A DNA stretch of 64,000 nt from Pedobacter sp. MC2016-14 (GTDB lineage Bacteria; Bacteroidota; Bacteroidia; Sphingobacteriales; Sphingobacteriaceae): assembly GCF_020991475.1 (NCBI RefSeq), contig NZ_JAJMPA010000002.1, forward strand, positions 186,001 through 250,000. The letters run 5' to 3'. The notes beneath the pieces were generated by a model. That model was not told where the DNA came from. It did no database searches and worked only from the letters and a program-made list of their open reading frames with translations. The translations under genes and the position numbers were made by a program. Of this stretch, positions 28,126 to 37,458 are shown in pieces; within the stretch, counting starts at the first letter, position 1, and each line of letters opens with the position of its first letter.

Positions 28126-30420
28126 TTATTTACCTCTTCTTCTCACCCATATTAGTACACCAATTAGAATCAGCAAGGCAGGGAAAACCCATTTTAGCAG
28201 GATCACGGCAATACCCCAGCTGTCTTTATTTGCTGTAATGTCACGATCTATAGGAGGTTCCCTTCTCATGTCTATGGGTACTTCGCCATCACTCATCCAA
28301 TAAAATGCAGCATTGATAAGCGAAAAATTTGAGGAATTAACGGTATTTCTTGTCATCCCAAGTTCTGCATTGCTTAACCAGTCTGCATCTCCGGTTACGA
28401 TGATTTTCTGTTCTTTATTGTTGATTTTTCGTCCAATTGCGAGAACTGTTGGGTAAGCCTGTTCAATTTCTCCAATTTTTTTATTCATGCTTACAGAGTC
28501 GTCTACAAAGTTTGTGGTTTCAAGCTCATTCCAGCTACCGGTAGAATCACTGGTGAATAAAGGCAGTGACTGGAAGCCCTTAGTGGCATCAAAAGCTAAT
28601 GCTGCTGCACCTGGCATAGTAAGCTTCTGGCCATGGCCATACATGTTTGCCAAATGGTACGAGAAATGCGTGGCCGCTGCGGTTGGGTTTAAAATCATTA
28701 AGTCTGGCTGCAACACATCAGTAGGTTTTACCAGCAAGCCCGGTAATAACTTTACGCCAAATTGTTCCGTTAAAGCGTTTACATATTCCTTACGTTCAGG
28801 ATCTCCGGCAATAATTAAGTTTCCGCCCTTTGCTACATACTTGCTCAGATTTTGCATTTCTATAGCCGTATACGGTTTACGTGGCTCAGCGATGACCAGA
28901 ATCCTAACTTTCTCCGGAACCTCTTTGTCCAGCGTCACGTTTGCAAAATCAAAGCCCTGGTTAATTAAAGCATACCTGAAACTTTTTTCCTGTGCAATCA
29001 TTTTATAACCACGGTCAAACTTAGAATCGCTCTGGCGTTCATTATGTCCTTTTACGAAACCTACCAGTGGTAAATCCATGACCAGGCGTTTAAACGCGGC
29101 AGTAATTTCTGTCTCTGAAGGCATCTTATTGTTGTCTTCAAAAATCCGCAGGAAAGTACGCTTACCGCTATTCGTTTCCAGAAGCCTTACAAACGTATAA
29201 GATTCAGGTTCCAGGTCTACATGTTTTTTTATTTCGCTGTATGGCAGGATTGGAAACGTCCAGTTGTTTAATTTTTTTAGCGTATCAATCAGCTGATCGT
29301 CATTCATTCCCGGATAAACTTTATCCAAACTTGGGTTGTTTTTTGTACGGTGATAGTAGTAATGGTGCTCAATCTTAATATCGGGTTTGAAACGTAAATA
29401 ATTCTCAAACCTGCCCATGTCTTCTTTATAGTTGCGTGGAAGGCATAAATAGTAATTTTGATCGAGCATGTTTATATAGGTATGGATGGTTAAGCCATCG
29501 TTTAGCCTACCTACTACATTCTGGCTGCTTTTTGTTAACGTGTTAACTTTTGAATAAGTAACATCAAAATACTTCTTGAACTTTGGCATCGAGGTAATAA
29601 AGCCTACAAGCGCAACTACAAGGGTTACGCCGGCATATTTACTAAAAGTAACCAGGTAAGGACTCTTTTGACGACCAACCTGAAGCTTGATGATAGAGAA
29701 ACTTATAAAGAGTCCGATGACCATGATAAAGTAGATGACATCTTCAGTGGTAATCAACCCTTTGATGAAGGTATCACTGCGTCCGGAAATGGCTAGCCAA
29801 TAGGTTACATCGCGTACAAAGGCAATTTCCTGACCTACAGATTTTACGTAAGCCAGCAGGGATAAAATGGCTAGCGTACCCATTGCTGCAACCACAGTAT
29901 AGGAAGTTAAAGAAGACATAAACAGCCCAATAGCCGCATAAGCACAGGTAAGGAAAAATAAACCTAGCAAACCGCAAAAAATAAGCGGATAGTCTATATT
30001 TTGAATGGTTGTTGCACCATAAATACTGAATATACAAAGCGAGCCAACAATAACCAGGGCATAGGTTACCAGGGCAAGGTATTTTCCAAAGATGATTTGA
30101 TAATTGGTAACTGGCGAGGAATACAGCAGTTTGATAGAGCCGCTACTCAGTTCTCGGCTCATTACCCCCATAGTAAGTAGTGGAATGTATAAATACAGTG
30201 AAGATTGCACCAGGCTGTGCAAGCCCCTTGGGCCGGTAAATACGTTTGTGGTGATATTAGATAAAGGAAGACCGAAGGATTTCATCTTGATGAAGCCATC
30301 AAATGCATCGGTGAATATTATGCCGGATTGGAAGGCGAAAATCACGAGGATAATCCAGGCAACAGGAGAATAGAAGAAAACCTGTAATTCTGTTTTAGCA
30401 ATTTTTAAGATAGGTATCAT
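28126..30420 (-). CDS. ABC permease fused to GldG-like auxiliary domain
   Basis: A 764-residue membrane protein. Residues 1-245 form an ABC-2 type permease with about six helices, starting 'AKTELQVFFYSPVAWIILVI' and like GldF. Then come a membrane helix near 265 ('GVTLVVALVGFITSMP'), a long extracytoplasmic region like GldG/ABC_transp_aux (about 285-710, with 'LVIAEPRKPYTAIEMQNLSK' and 'GGNLIIAGDPERKEYVN'), and a final helix 'WVFPALLILIGVLIWVRRRGK'. In gliding flavobacteria GldF and GldG are separate; here they are one chain. The ATPase gene lies 18 bases upstream. Confidence 0.85.
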   Translation of the reverse strand: MIPILKIAKTELQVFFYSPVAWIILVIFAFQSGIIFTDAFDGFIKMKSFGLPLSNITTNVFTGPRGLHSLVQSSLYLYIPLLTMGVMSRELSSGSIKLLYSSPVTNYQIIFGKYLALVTYALVIVGSLCIFSIYGATTIQNIDYPLIFCGLLGLFFLTCAYAAIGLFMSSLTSYTVVAAMGTLAILSLLAYVKSVGQEIAFVRDVTYWLAISGRSDTFIKGLITTEDVIYFIMVIGLFISFSIIKLQVGRQKSPYLVTFSKYAGVTLVVALVGFITSMPKFKKYFDVTYSKVNTLTKSSQNVVGRLNDGLTIHTYINMLDQNYYLCLPRNYKEDMGRFENYLRFKPDIKIEHHYYYHRTKNNPSLDKVYPGMNDDQLIDTLKKLNNWTFPILPYSEIKKHVDLEPESYTFVRLLETNSGKRTFLRIFEDNNKMPSETEITAAFKRLVMDLPLVGFVKGHNERQSDSKFDRGYKMIAQEKSFRYALINQGFDFANVTLDKEVPEKVRILVIAEPRKPYTAIEMQNLSKYVAKGGNLIIAGDPERKEYVNALTEQFGVKLLPGLLVKPTDVLQPDLMILNPTAAATHFSYHLANMYGHGQKLTMPGAAALAFDATKGFQSLPLFTSDSTGSWNELETTNFVDDSVSMNKKIGEIEQAYPTVLAIGRKINNKEQKIIVTGDADWLSNAELGMTRNTVNSSNFSLINAAFYWMSDGEVPIDMRREPPIDRDITANKDSWGIAVILLKWVFPALLILIGVLIWVRRRGK

Positions 30421-30438
30421 TTGTGTGTTGTTCTCTGA

Positions 30439-31371
30439 TTAGTTTGATTTCTTTTTAGACAGTTCTGCGAATACGTTGTCAAGGGAATTCTTTTCTTGCA
30501 GAATCTCTAGTAAATTCCAGTCGTTGGTAACACTTGCTTTTACAATTTGCTGAATAGCTTCTGGAGCATCTTTTGAAAACTTGATTTTGTAATGTATGTT
30601 TCCCGTTTTTTCTGCCGCTACAATAGCTGGGAGTGCCAGTAAGTTTTCTATTGATGGCGCAGATGCAAGCGTAGTTAATAAAGTATTTGGACTCATATGG
30701 CTGTCAAAATCTTCCAGTGGACCGGAAAAAATCATACTACCTTCATTAATCATCCAGATGTGGTCGCACAGCGCTTGTACTTCTTGCAGGATGTGCGTGG
30801 AGAGTATTACCGTCCGTTCTTCAGCGATCTCTTTGATCAGGCTTCTGATTTCAAGGATTTGGTTTGGGTCCAGTCCGTTCGTAGGTTCGTCCAGTACCAC
30901 AAAATCGGGGCGGTGGATAATGGCCTGGGCAATGCCTACCCGTTGCTGGTAACCTCCGGAAAGGTTTTTGATTACCCTGCTGCTAAAATGCGTTAGGGAA
31001 CATTTGTCCATAACCTCTGCTACGGCTGCAGGAATTTCCTTTTTGGGCATTAACCGCAGGAAAGCACAATAGGTAAGAAATTCTTCTACGGTGAGTTCAG
31101 GTTGCAGTGGCGGATTTTGCGGTAAAAATCCAATATGCTTTTTAGCTTCTACAGGATGTGTTGCCAGGTTAATGCCTTTGATATATACCTCGCCCTGACT
31201 TTGTTTGAGTACGCCGCACATGATGTTCATGATGGTCGATTTGCCGGCGCCATTGGCGCCGAGCAAACCGTAAATACCATTTTGGTTCAGTTCGAAATTG
31301 ATATCCTGTACCGCCCACTGTGAGCTGTACCGGTGTGCTAAGTTTTCTACTTTTACGATGGGATCGTTCAT
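30439..31371 (-). CDS. ABC transporter ATP-binding protein (GldA-like)
   Basis: A 310-residue ATPase. Walker A is GANGAGKST (38-46), the signature is 'LSGGYQQRVGIAQ', Walker B is 'FVVLDEPTNGLDP', and the switch histidine lies in 'VILSTHILQE'. A C-terminal extension of about 90 residues after the core is typical of CcmA/NatA/GldA exporter ATPases. It pairs with the GldF-GldG-like permease encoded 18 bases downstream. It follows susD by 17 bases. The role in gliding is not implied; such ABC sets also occur in non-gliding species. Confidence 0.92.
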   Translation of the reverse strand: MNDPIVKVENLAHRYSSQWAVQDINFELNQNGIYGLLGANGAGKSTIMNIMCGVLKQSQGEVYIKGINLATHPVEAKKHIGFLPQNPPLQPELTVEEFLTYCAFLRLMPKKEIPAAVAEVMDKCSLTHFSSRVIKNLSGGYQQRVGIAQAIIHRPDFVVLDEPTNGLDPNQILEIRSLIKEIAEERTVILSTHILQEVQALCDHIWMINEGSMIFSGPLEDFDSHMSPNTLLTTLASAPSIENLLALPAIVAAEKTGNIHYKIKFSKDAPEAIQQIVKASVTNDWNLLEILQEKNSLDNVFAELSKKKSN

Positions 31372-31388
31372 TCTTGTTTTTTTATAAG

Positions 31389-32786
31389 TTATTGCCAGCC
31401 GGTTGTTTGTGCCTGTCCAGACAGATCAAGCACAGGGGTTGGAAGTGGGAAAGTGTAACGGTAACTGCCCGGCTCTAGTGTATATGTATTGCCGGCAATG
31501 GTTCTTGTAAGGGTAACCTGGGTTTCTGGTTGCTGATTTAAGCGGCGAAGATCTCCCCAGCGTAAACCACGCATAATGAGTTCCTTTTTACGTTCGGCAA
31601 GGATCAGTTGCAAGGCAGTTGGAGCATCAGCTGCTGTTTGATCTATATACATGGTACTGCCATCAGGGTTTTTGCGCCAGCGACTGCGTAGCAGGTCGTT
31701 CAGATCCTGCATTGCCGCAGCTACATTGCCTGTTCTGGCATATGATTCTGCACGGATCAGGTAAACTTCATCTGTAGCTAATCCGCAAAACAGTAAAAAG
31801 TTGTTGTTATTGTAATTACCGATAAATGTAGTAGTGGGACCAGAAAACATAAAAAAGCGCGCTTTACGCAAGTCATTAGCGTTATAGCTGTTGTAAAATG
31901 CATTGTCAATCAGTGCTGCATTAGTAAAAGGGGTAACCTGGCTGTTCGACATATCTTCATGATAAATGACCTCTGCATTAAATGATCCGATATAGCCGGC
32001 ACTAGGAAGCGTGCTGTACTGTATTAAGGTGTTTTTCATCTGCAGACAAGCATTGGCATGGGTTAAGGCATCGGCGTATTGCTGCATGGTCAAGTACACC
32101 CTTGCTAATAAAGCTTCTCCTGCAGGTTTACTGGCCTGGGTAACATGTTCAGCGGATACAGGCAGGTCGGGCATAGCCTCATTTAAATAACCTAAGATTA
32201 GCGCATAGGTTTCTGCTACCGTTACCCGCCTTACATTATTTAAAAATTCGGTATTGTCCTGTACCAATATACCCTGATCGGTTGCTGCGGTGGCTGCCTT
32301 ATAAGGTTGACCATAAATTTGTGCCAACCAATAGTAGGTGATGGCTTTTGTAAATAAAACCTGTGCCTTAAGCTGTTCGCGTTCCCGCTCTTGTACTGCG
32401 GTGTTGATTTCTAATTTGGCTAAACCTTCTAAGATATAGTTGAGTTGAAATATCCTTTCATAGGTTTTTGTATAACCTTCATAGGATGGATAGGGCGCAA
32501 GCTGGCTCCAGGTATAAGCATTTTTTGGGGCTATGTCACCAGTATTAAATGTGGCGTCCACAACATAATGGCCGTCTGAAGCGATCTCGCCCAAAGAGAT
32601 GCAATTGGCATTCATCACGGCCGTATTGCGGAGCATGGCCCGGTAGTCACTTAGTTTTGAGGGCACAGCCTGACTTTTATCAGGTTTTACCTCTAACCAT
32701 TCTTTTCCACATCCCTGCAGCATTATCAGCAGGACTAAAAATGGAAGTAAAATTATAGTACGTTGACTTGTTCTTATCGATTTCAT
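31389..32786 (-). CDS. SusD/RagB-family lipoprotein
   Basis: A 465-residue surface lipoprotein (lipobox 'LIMLQGC'). SusD hallmarks include 'VLFTKAITYYWLAQIYGQPY', 'VYLIRAESYARTGNVAAAMQD', and 'ERKKELIMRGLRWGDLRRLN'. The C-terminus reads 'YRYTFPLPTPVLDLSGQAQT' rather than the usual NPN ending. It begins 11 bases after the susC stop and ends 17 before the ABC ATPase. The direct linkage of a SusCD pair to an ABC exporter and a MutS-like protein is unusual and gives no clear substrate. Confidence 0.93.
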   Translation of the reverse strand: MKSIRTSQRTIILLPFLVLLIMLQGCGKEWLEVKPDKSQAVPSKLSDYRAMLRNTAVMNANCISLGEIASDGHYVVDATFNTGDIAPKNAYTWSQLAPYPSYEGYTKTYERIFQLNYILEGLAKLEINTAVQEREREQLKAQVLFTKAITYYWLAQIYGQPYKAATAATDQGILVQDNTEFLNNVRRVTVAETYALILGYLNEAMPDLPVSAEHVTQASKPAGEALLARVYLTMQQYADALTHANACLQMKNTLIQYSTLPSAGYIGSFNAEVIYHEDMSNSQVTPFTNAALIDNAFYNSYNANDLRKARFFMFSGPTTTFIGNYNNNNFLLFCGLATDEVYLIRAESYARTGNVAAAMQDLNDLLRSRWRKNPDGSTMYIDQTAADAPTALQLILAERKKELIMRGLRWGDLRRLNQQPETQVTLTRTIAGNTYTLEPGSYRYTFPLPTPVLDLSGQAQTTGWQ

Positions 32787-32797
32787 GAGCTCTCTGT

Positions 32798-35700
32798 TTA
32801 AAATTGAATTTGAAGACCAAATACATAAGTTTTAGCGGCAGGTATTTCTGATGCGTAATAATCCGGATCGAGACCAAGCTTATTGGCTTTCCAAAGGATA
32901 CCCAGGTTATTTACAGTGAAGAAAAGGTTACTCCTTTTCATAAACCCAAGACCTTTGGTCTTTGAAAGATCATAACCCAGTCTAAAATCACGTAAACGAA
33001 TGTGATCCCCTTTTTCCACCAATACAGCTGAATTAGGATAGAAGTTGGCCAGGTTCGGATCATTCCCGGCTGGCATCGCTGGGATTTGGGTAAAGGCTTC
33101 ATCTCCCGGATTTCTCCAGCGTAGTGCATAATCCTTGTGTGTAATGCTTCCGCCGTATGTAGAGCCAGTTGGCAACAAGCTATTATAATTTACGGAGTTC
33201 CTTCTAAAATAGTAGTTAAAGCTAAAAGTGATGTTAAAAGAGAAAGAGATGCTTTTCCAGTTAAAGGTATTCATCATATTACCAGAGTAGATTGGGGTGC
33301 TGGTACCATGGTATTCCAGATCTTCGATTTTTGTGTTTGGTACACTGCCCGTATAGCCCATTACCGTATTAAGCGGTGTTACTACATCATTGAGGTAACC
33401 CTGTGGTCTTCCATTTGCATCCAGACCCGCCCATCTGTAACTATACATTCCCCAAAGTGATCTGCCGACTACCGGCTGACCTCCACCAAGCAGTTGCCCA
33501 GCAATAGACTTGCCTTCAAATTTGGTGACTTTATTGTCGTTATAACTAACCTGGAAGTTGGTATTCCATTTTAGGGCAGCGGTGAGGTTGCGGGTATTCA
33601 GGCTTACGTCAAAACCACGGCCGCGAATGTTGGCCTGATTTCCGGCATAGGAAGCTATTCCTGAGGTTGGATCATTTGCAATTGCGCCAACCAGGTCGAT
33701 GCCGTCTTTTTGGTAGGCCTCTAACGACCCGCTAATGCGGTTGTTACGGAAACCGAAGTCAAGGCCAAGGTTCAGTACGCGTGTTTTTTCCCAGCGCATG
33801 TAAGGGTTAGGAGGGGTGGTTAATTGTGCAGCAGGGAGACCTGTGTTGGAATTAGTTGAAAAATTAATAGTCCCAAAGGCAGATGCATTTTTATAATTGC
33901 CATTGTAACCATAAGTTGCCCTGAATTTCAGTTCAGGCAACAAGGCAAATTTATAAAAGGATTCACCGGCTATGTTCCAAAGTAAACCGGCCGACCAGAA
34001 AGGACTAAGTTTTTGATTGGCCTTTACACCATAGATGTTGGCGCCATCCTGTCTGCCACTTACAGAAAGGGTATAGCGGTTGTCGTAGGTATATGATGCG
34101 TTGGCAAAGTAATTGCGTTGGCGTTTTAGGGCGCCAGAAACATTATTGCCATTTGGGATTTGTTCTCCGCCGCCAGAGGGCTGGGTTGGGAAATAGGTTT
34201 CATAATTGATATAGGATTGAAGTACGCCAGTTTCAACATTATAGCCATACCAATTGTCAGACAACCCGTCGATGCTTTTCTGGCTCATTTCTGCTCCGGC
34301 AAGGGAACTGATTTCATGTTTACCAAAACTCCGGTTAAAGTTCATTTGTGCCCGCGCTTGCCAAAAGCTTTCTGTATTGTTGTTGTAATTTACAATGGCC
34401 CCTCTTTGAACTGGGTAGGTGATAAGGGTGCTACCCAGGGCTCTATTCATAAAGCGGTTCAGGAAATCACGGCTGTAAAAGGTATTTTCTCCATTGATGT
34501 TTTTGGTTTCATGTGCAATACGCTGGTATTGATAAGTTGCATCGATCCTAAATCCAGCTGGCAGTTTGTATTGAAAGCCGGCACCGGTACGTACATCCAT
34601 TGTTTTTCCGCGGTAGTCTTTATTGGCTTGTTCCGTTAAAGGATAATAGTGCCAGTCGCGCAATGCAGGGTAGGAGGCCGTATCTACATAGGTTTTGCGA
34701 AACTTGTAGGCTACTGCCAATGGGTTACCATTCTCATCTGCGATTCGGGTGTACAATGGCGCGCCGTTCAGCAATCCCATGTAGTCAAAACCATTATTGC
34801 GGTTCTCTGCCTGGGTGTAGCTGATGTGTGCGTTGATGCTCAGGTTTTTTGTTGCCTTATAGGTATTGTCGCTGCGGAAGGTGAGCCGCGAACTCTCATT
34901 GCCGATGGCTGTTGCCTTGTCACGGTCGGAACCAATGGAAGTGTAATAGCTGAATTTATCAGATCCTCCAGACAGGTTAAAGGCATACTGTTGCGTTAAA
35001 GCTTTTTGCATCAGGTAACGTTTTACATCATTGCGAACATCCGTATTGGATAACCTTGTCAGTTGTGCATTGGCTTCAGCTTGCGTGATGTTACCTTTAC
35101 GTGTTTGTAGTAGAATTTCCGCTACCTCTGGTAATACAGGGAAACTCCGGACATTAGGAGAACTGTCGTCATAGGTATTATAGGTGCCACGGTTAAAGAG
35201 TATGGTTTGAGCTTCTACGGCATCAGCAGCACTCATGACAGACATATTGTCGAAATTTTCCTTGTCTTTGATGCTGATGTTGGCGGTGAAGTTTGCGGTA
35301 ACGGCCTGGTTAAATTTCCCTTTTTTGGTGGTAATTACGATGACTCCGTTTCCAGCTTTAGCACCCCAGATAGAGGCTGCTGCTGCATCCCGAAGAATGG
35401 TTACTTCGGCCACATCATTTGGGTTCAGGTCGTTTAGGGTAAGGTAGGTGTCTTTGCCGTCCATTCTGGTTTCCTCGTATGGGAAACCATCAATAACGAT
35501 CAGCGGATGTGGGTTCCCGCTGATCGTGGAGAGCCCCCGGATCAGAAATGGGGTTTGTCTTTCGCCCATAGCTGTTGTTGTTGCATTCGGCTTACGGTCA
35601 AAATATAATCCACTAGTTACATAAGCGATACGGTCTAATATGTTGGTGCTTGGTGTTCGCTCCAATAACTCCTGCCCAATCTGTACAAAAGACCCGGTAG

Positions 35701-36406
35701 CACGATCTTTACTTAGCGACTGATAACCCGTTTTATAAGTTACAGAAACATCTTCCAGTTTTTTAGATTGTGGATTCAGTTTAAGCTCCAGTGGCATTTT
35801 TGCATCAGTCAGATTGATACTAAGTGGTGCATAACCCAGGTAGGTGATAAACAATACGCCATTGCTGGGCACGTTTGCCAGCAGAAATTCTCCGGCATCA
35901 TTGGTCATGGTCACTTTACGGAATTTGGTTTTGTTTTCTGTGGCGGCAACTGTAGCCCCTCGTAGTGGATTACCTTTGTCGTCTACAATGCGACCATTCA
36001 CGGTAATTTTATCCTGCTTTAATGCGCCTTGCTGGCCAGGGGCTATTGAAGATTTCAGCTTTATTACCACAGTTTTGTCTATGACCTTGTACTGTAAAGG
36101 GTGAGCCCAAAGCAGTGCATCCATAGCGGTATGAATGTCTGTATTTACAAGTTCGGCATTTACATTATAATTGTTAAATTCTATATCGCTGGATAAGAAT
36201 ACATAACCTGTTTGTTTCCTGATTTGCTCCAGCACGTTACTTAGTGGTGTATTTGTAGCGTGTATGGTAATCTGTCCAAAACTGGAAGCAGAGACTTGCA
36301 TCAGGGAGAAGATCATTAAAAGCAGCGTAAGTCGCATAATCCTTAATAGTTGCTTCATGACTGGGTATTCCATAGGAATAGCCAAACACGAGTGGTTCAC
36401 ATTCAT
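32798..36406 (-). CDS. SusC/RagA-family TonB-dependent transporter with STN domain
   Basis: A receptor of about 1202 residues from ATG 36406; the frame extends to a TTG at 36430, and an internal ATG at 36358 (MKQLLRIMRL) also gives a good signal peptide. The signal ends near 'QVSASSFGQ'. An STN domain follows ('NTPLSNVLEQIRKQTGYVF'), then CarboxypepD_reg, the plug ('RGLSTISGNPHPLIVIDGFP', 'EVTILRDAAAASIWGAKAGN') and barrel, ending 'AKTYVFGLQIQF' with a terminal Phe. STN suggests signalling to the FecR protein encoded at 37459-38655. It precedes susD by 11 bases. An inverted repeat lies in the plug-coding part (35496-35527). Confidence 0.93.
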   Translation of the reverse strand: MNVNHSCLAIPMEYPVMKQLLRIMRLTLLLMIFSLMQVSASSFGQITIHATNTPLSNVLEQIRKQTGYVFLSSDIEFNNYNVNAELVNTDIHTAMDALLWAHPLQYKVIDKTVVIKLKSSIAPGQQGALKQDKITVNGRIVDDKGNPLRGATVAATENKTKFRKVTMTNDAGEFLLANVPSNGVLFITYLGYAPLSINLTDAKMPLELKLNPQSKKLEDVSVTYKTGYQSLSKDRATGSFVQIGQELLERTPSTNILDRIAYVTSGLYFDRKPNATTTAMGERQTPFLIRGLSTISGNPHPLIVIDGFPYEETRMDGKDTYLTLNDLNPNDVAEVTILRDAAAASIWGAKAGNGVIVITTKKGKFNQAVTANFTANISIKDKENFDNMSVMSAADAVEAQTILFNRGTYNTYDDSSPNVRSFPVLPEVAEILLQTRKGNITQAEANAQLTRLSNTDVRNDVKRYLMQKALTQQYAFNLSGGSDKFSYYTSIGSDRDKATAIGNESSRLTFRSDNTYKATKNLSINAHISYTQAENRNNGFDYMGLLNGAPLYTRIADENGNPLAVAYKFRKTYVDTASYPALRDWHYYPLTEQANKDYRGKTMDVRTGAGFQYKLPAGFRIDATYQYQRIAHETKNINGENTFYSRDFLNRFMNRALGSTLITYPVQRGAIVNYNNNTESFWQARAQMNFNRSFGKHEISSLAGAEMSQKSIDGLSDNWYGYNVETGVLQSYINYETYFPTQPSGGGEQIPNGNNVSGALKRQRNYFANASYTYDNRYTLSVSGRQDGANIYGVKANQKLSPFWSAGLLWNIAGESFYKFALLPELKFRATYGYNGNYKNASAFGTINFSTNSNTGLPAAQLTTPPNPYMRWEKTRVLNLGLDFGFRNNRISGSLEAYQKDGIDLVGAIANDPTSGIASYAGNQANIRGRGFDVSLNTRNLTAALKWNTNFQVSYNDNKVTKFEGKSIAGQLLGGGQPVVGRSLWGMYSYRWAGLDANGRPQGYLNDVVTPLNTVMGYTGSVPNTKIEDLEYHGTSTPIYSGNMMNTFNWKSISFSFNITFSFNYYFRRNSVNYNSLLPTGSTYGGSITHKDYALRWRNPGDEAFTQIPAMPAGNDPNLANFYPNSAVLVEKGDHIRLRDFRLGYDLSKTKGLGFMKRSNLFFTVNNLGILWKANKLGLDPDYYASEIPAAKTYVFGLQIQF
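35496..35527. repeat. 11-bp perfect inverted repeat within the susC plug region
   Basis: ACGATCAGCGG (35496-35506) is inverted at 35517-35527 with a 10-nt spacer. It falls in codons of the conserved 'TISGNPHPLIVIDG' segment. It may be a chance product of codon choice. Confidence 0.45.
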
Positions 36407-36440
36407 CTTTTTTGATTTGTAGCACTGCAAAAGCCTGGCG

Positions 36441-36471
36441 TTGACTTTGTCTGGTTTAATGCCTAGGTTTG
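36441..36471 (+). promoter_or_regulatory. Predicted plus-strand promoter antisense to the susC leader
   Basis: TTG at 36441-36443, a 20-nt spacer and TAGGTTTG at 36464-36471 match the Bacteroidota consensus TTTG-N19-21-TAnnTTTG well. No plus-strand gene follows; 55 bases downstream stands the intrinsic terminator at 36526-36569. Confidence 0.55.
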
Positions 36472-36476
36472 CAAGG

Positions 36477-36569
36477 TGCCGGGTTAATACTCAAATTCGT
36501 TTCGTAATGGATTTATTGGTGCTTTGCCACGGTGATGGTTGCAACATCACTGTGGCTTTTTATCTTTTT
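36477..36569 (+). ncRNA. Predicted antisense small RNA upstream of the second susC
   Basis: A good promoter (36441-36471) and a strong terminator define an RNA of about 90 nt on the plus strand, opposite the leader of the minus-strand susC and touching the 3' end of the DUF1735 gene. Length and position match the prediction at the first sus locus (3944-4034). DonS-like antisense RNAs of Bacteroides are an established precedent for this placement. No primary sequence similarity between the two predictions is evident. Expression is not shown. Confidence 0.5.
36526..36569 (+). terminator. Intrinsic terminator antisense to the second sus operon
   Basis: GCCACGGTGATG (36526-36537) pairs over 12 bp with 36545-36556 (one G-U pair on the plus strand), loop GTTGCAA, followed by a T-rich tract TTTTTATCTTTTT (36557-36569). 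On the minus (sense) strand the stem has a C-A mismatch and no T-run follows, so it terminates in the antisense direction. Confidence 0.65.
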
Positions 36570-37426
36570 ACCAGGGTTTCTTCAATTGTACGGTCACCTG
36601 TGCCGCCTACGTATTTATAACGCAGTGTAAATGTTTTCGTAGCGGGATTATAGGTGCTTACCCCATTGTTTGCAATGGTCAGGTTTGCTGAACCCGGCTC
36701 TGGAGTTACAGTAACACTGTTATCTGCATTCACCGTTAAACGCATGATGTAATTGGAGGTTAGCAGGTCTGCGCATTCCGTTTTACTGGTTGTTCCGTTA
36801 ATGGTGGTTAAGGTTTTTGCATAATTTGTCCAGCCTCTGCCTTCTTGTGGTGGCGGGAAGGATAGCGTGCCGGCAGCATAATAATTTCCATCATATTGAT
36901 TCTTAATGTTAATCAATATCATATGTTTTCCGTACTCGCTATTAATGTCCAATCCGTTAGCATCTTTTATAGTAATTGGCAAGGCATAAATTACATCTGT
37001 ATTGGTGATGGTATTTGGTTTAATGACCACGGGGAATGTTACAGATTTTAATCCTGCTCCAATGTTTACTGTAGGTTGTGGCAAACTGTAGTTCTCTGGC
37101 TTAAGTACGTAATAATTCGTCTTTTTCCCTGCATTAAAGGGCCCAACAAACTTGTTGCTGTCTGTTTCAACAGCTATGCTGGCCATTGTTCCTGGACTCA
37201 TGCCTTCGCCTACATAAGTAAGCTTTAAATAAGCCGTAGTTGTTGCATCTGTAGCAACTACGGCAACGTTGCTAAGATTGGAGGTTGCATTTGTTGCTGC
37301 AGCGGGAAAGATGCCAACGCTGTGTTTGCTGGCAGATGTGAGGTCTTTGTCAAGCTTCACATCCTTCATGCAGGCAGAAAGCAACAAGACCAATGCCCAG
37401 CTGGGCAGAAGGTAGTTTTTCTTCAT
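36560..37426 (-). CDS. DUF1735-type surface lipoprotein
   Basis: A 288-residue lipoprotein (lipobox 'LVLLLSAC'). An N-terminal domain of about 140 residues matches DUF1735 as found in sus loci ('NYSLPQPTVNIGAGLKSVTFPVVI', shown here as a run broken at 'NYSLPQPTVNIGAG' and 'LKSVTFPVVIKP'), and the C-terminal domain is beta-rich and resembles DUF4361-like modules ('DGNYYAAGTLSFP'). Such proteins are usually surface glycan- or ligand-binding lipoproteins encoded after susD. Here the gene lies between fecR and susC, an atypical order. It is 32 bases after fecR. Confidence 0.75.
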   Translation of the reverse strand: MKKNYLLPSWALVLLLSACMKDVKLDKDLTSASKHSVGIFPAAATNATSNLSNVAVVATDATTTAYLKLTYVGEGMSPGTMASIAVETDSNKFVGPFNAGKKTNYYVLKPENYSLPQPTVNIGAGLKSVTFPVVIKPNTITNTDVIYALPITIKDANGLDINSEYGKHMILINIKNQYDGNYYAAGTLSFPPPQEGRGWTNYAKTLTTINGTTSKTECADLLTSNYIMRLTVNADNSVTVTPEPGSANLTIANNGVSTYNPATKTFTLRYKYVGGTGDRTIEETLVKR

Positions 37427-37458
37427 AATTTGTCAGTTTGGTTAGGTTATTTATTGTT

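Noticed and set aside
34160..34639. Plus-strand frame of 159 codons opposite the second susC
   Set aside because: The susC coding frame on the minus strand is certain; this is a shadow frame with improbable composition.
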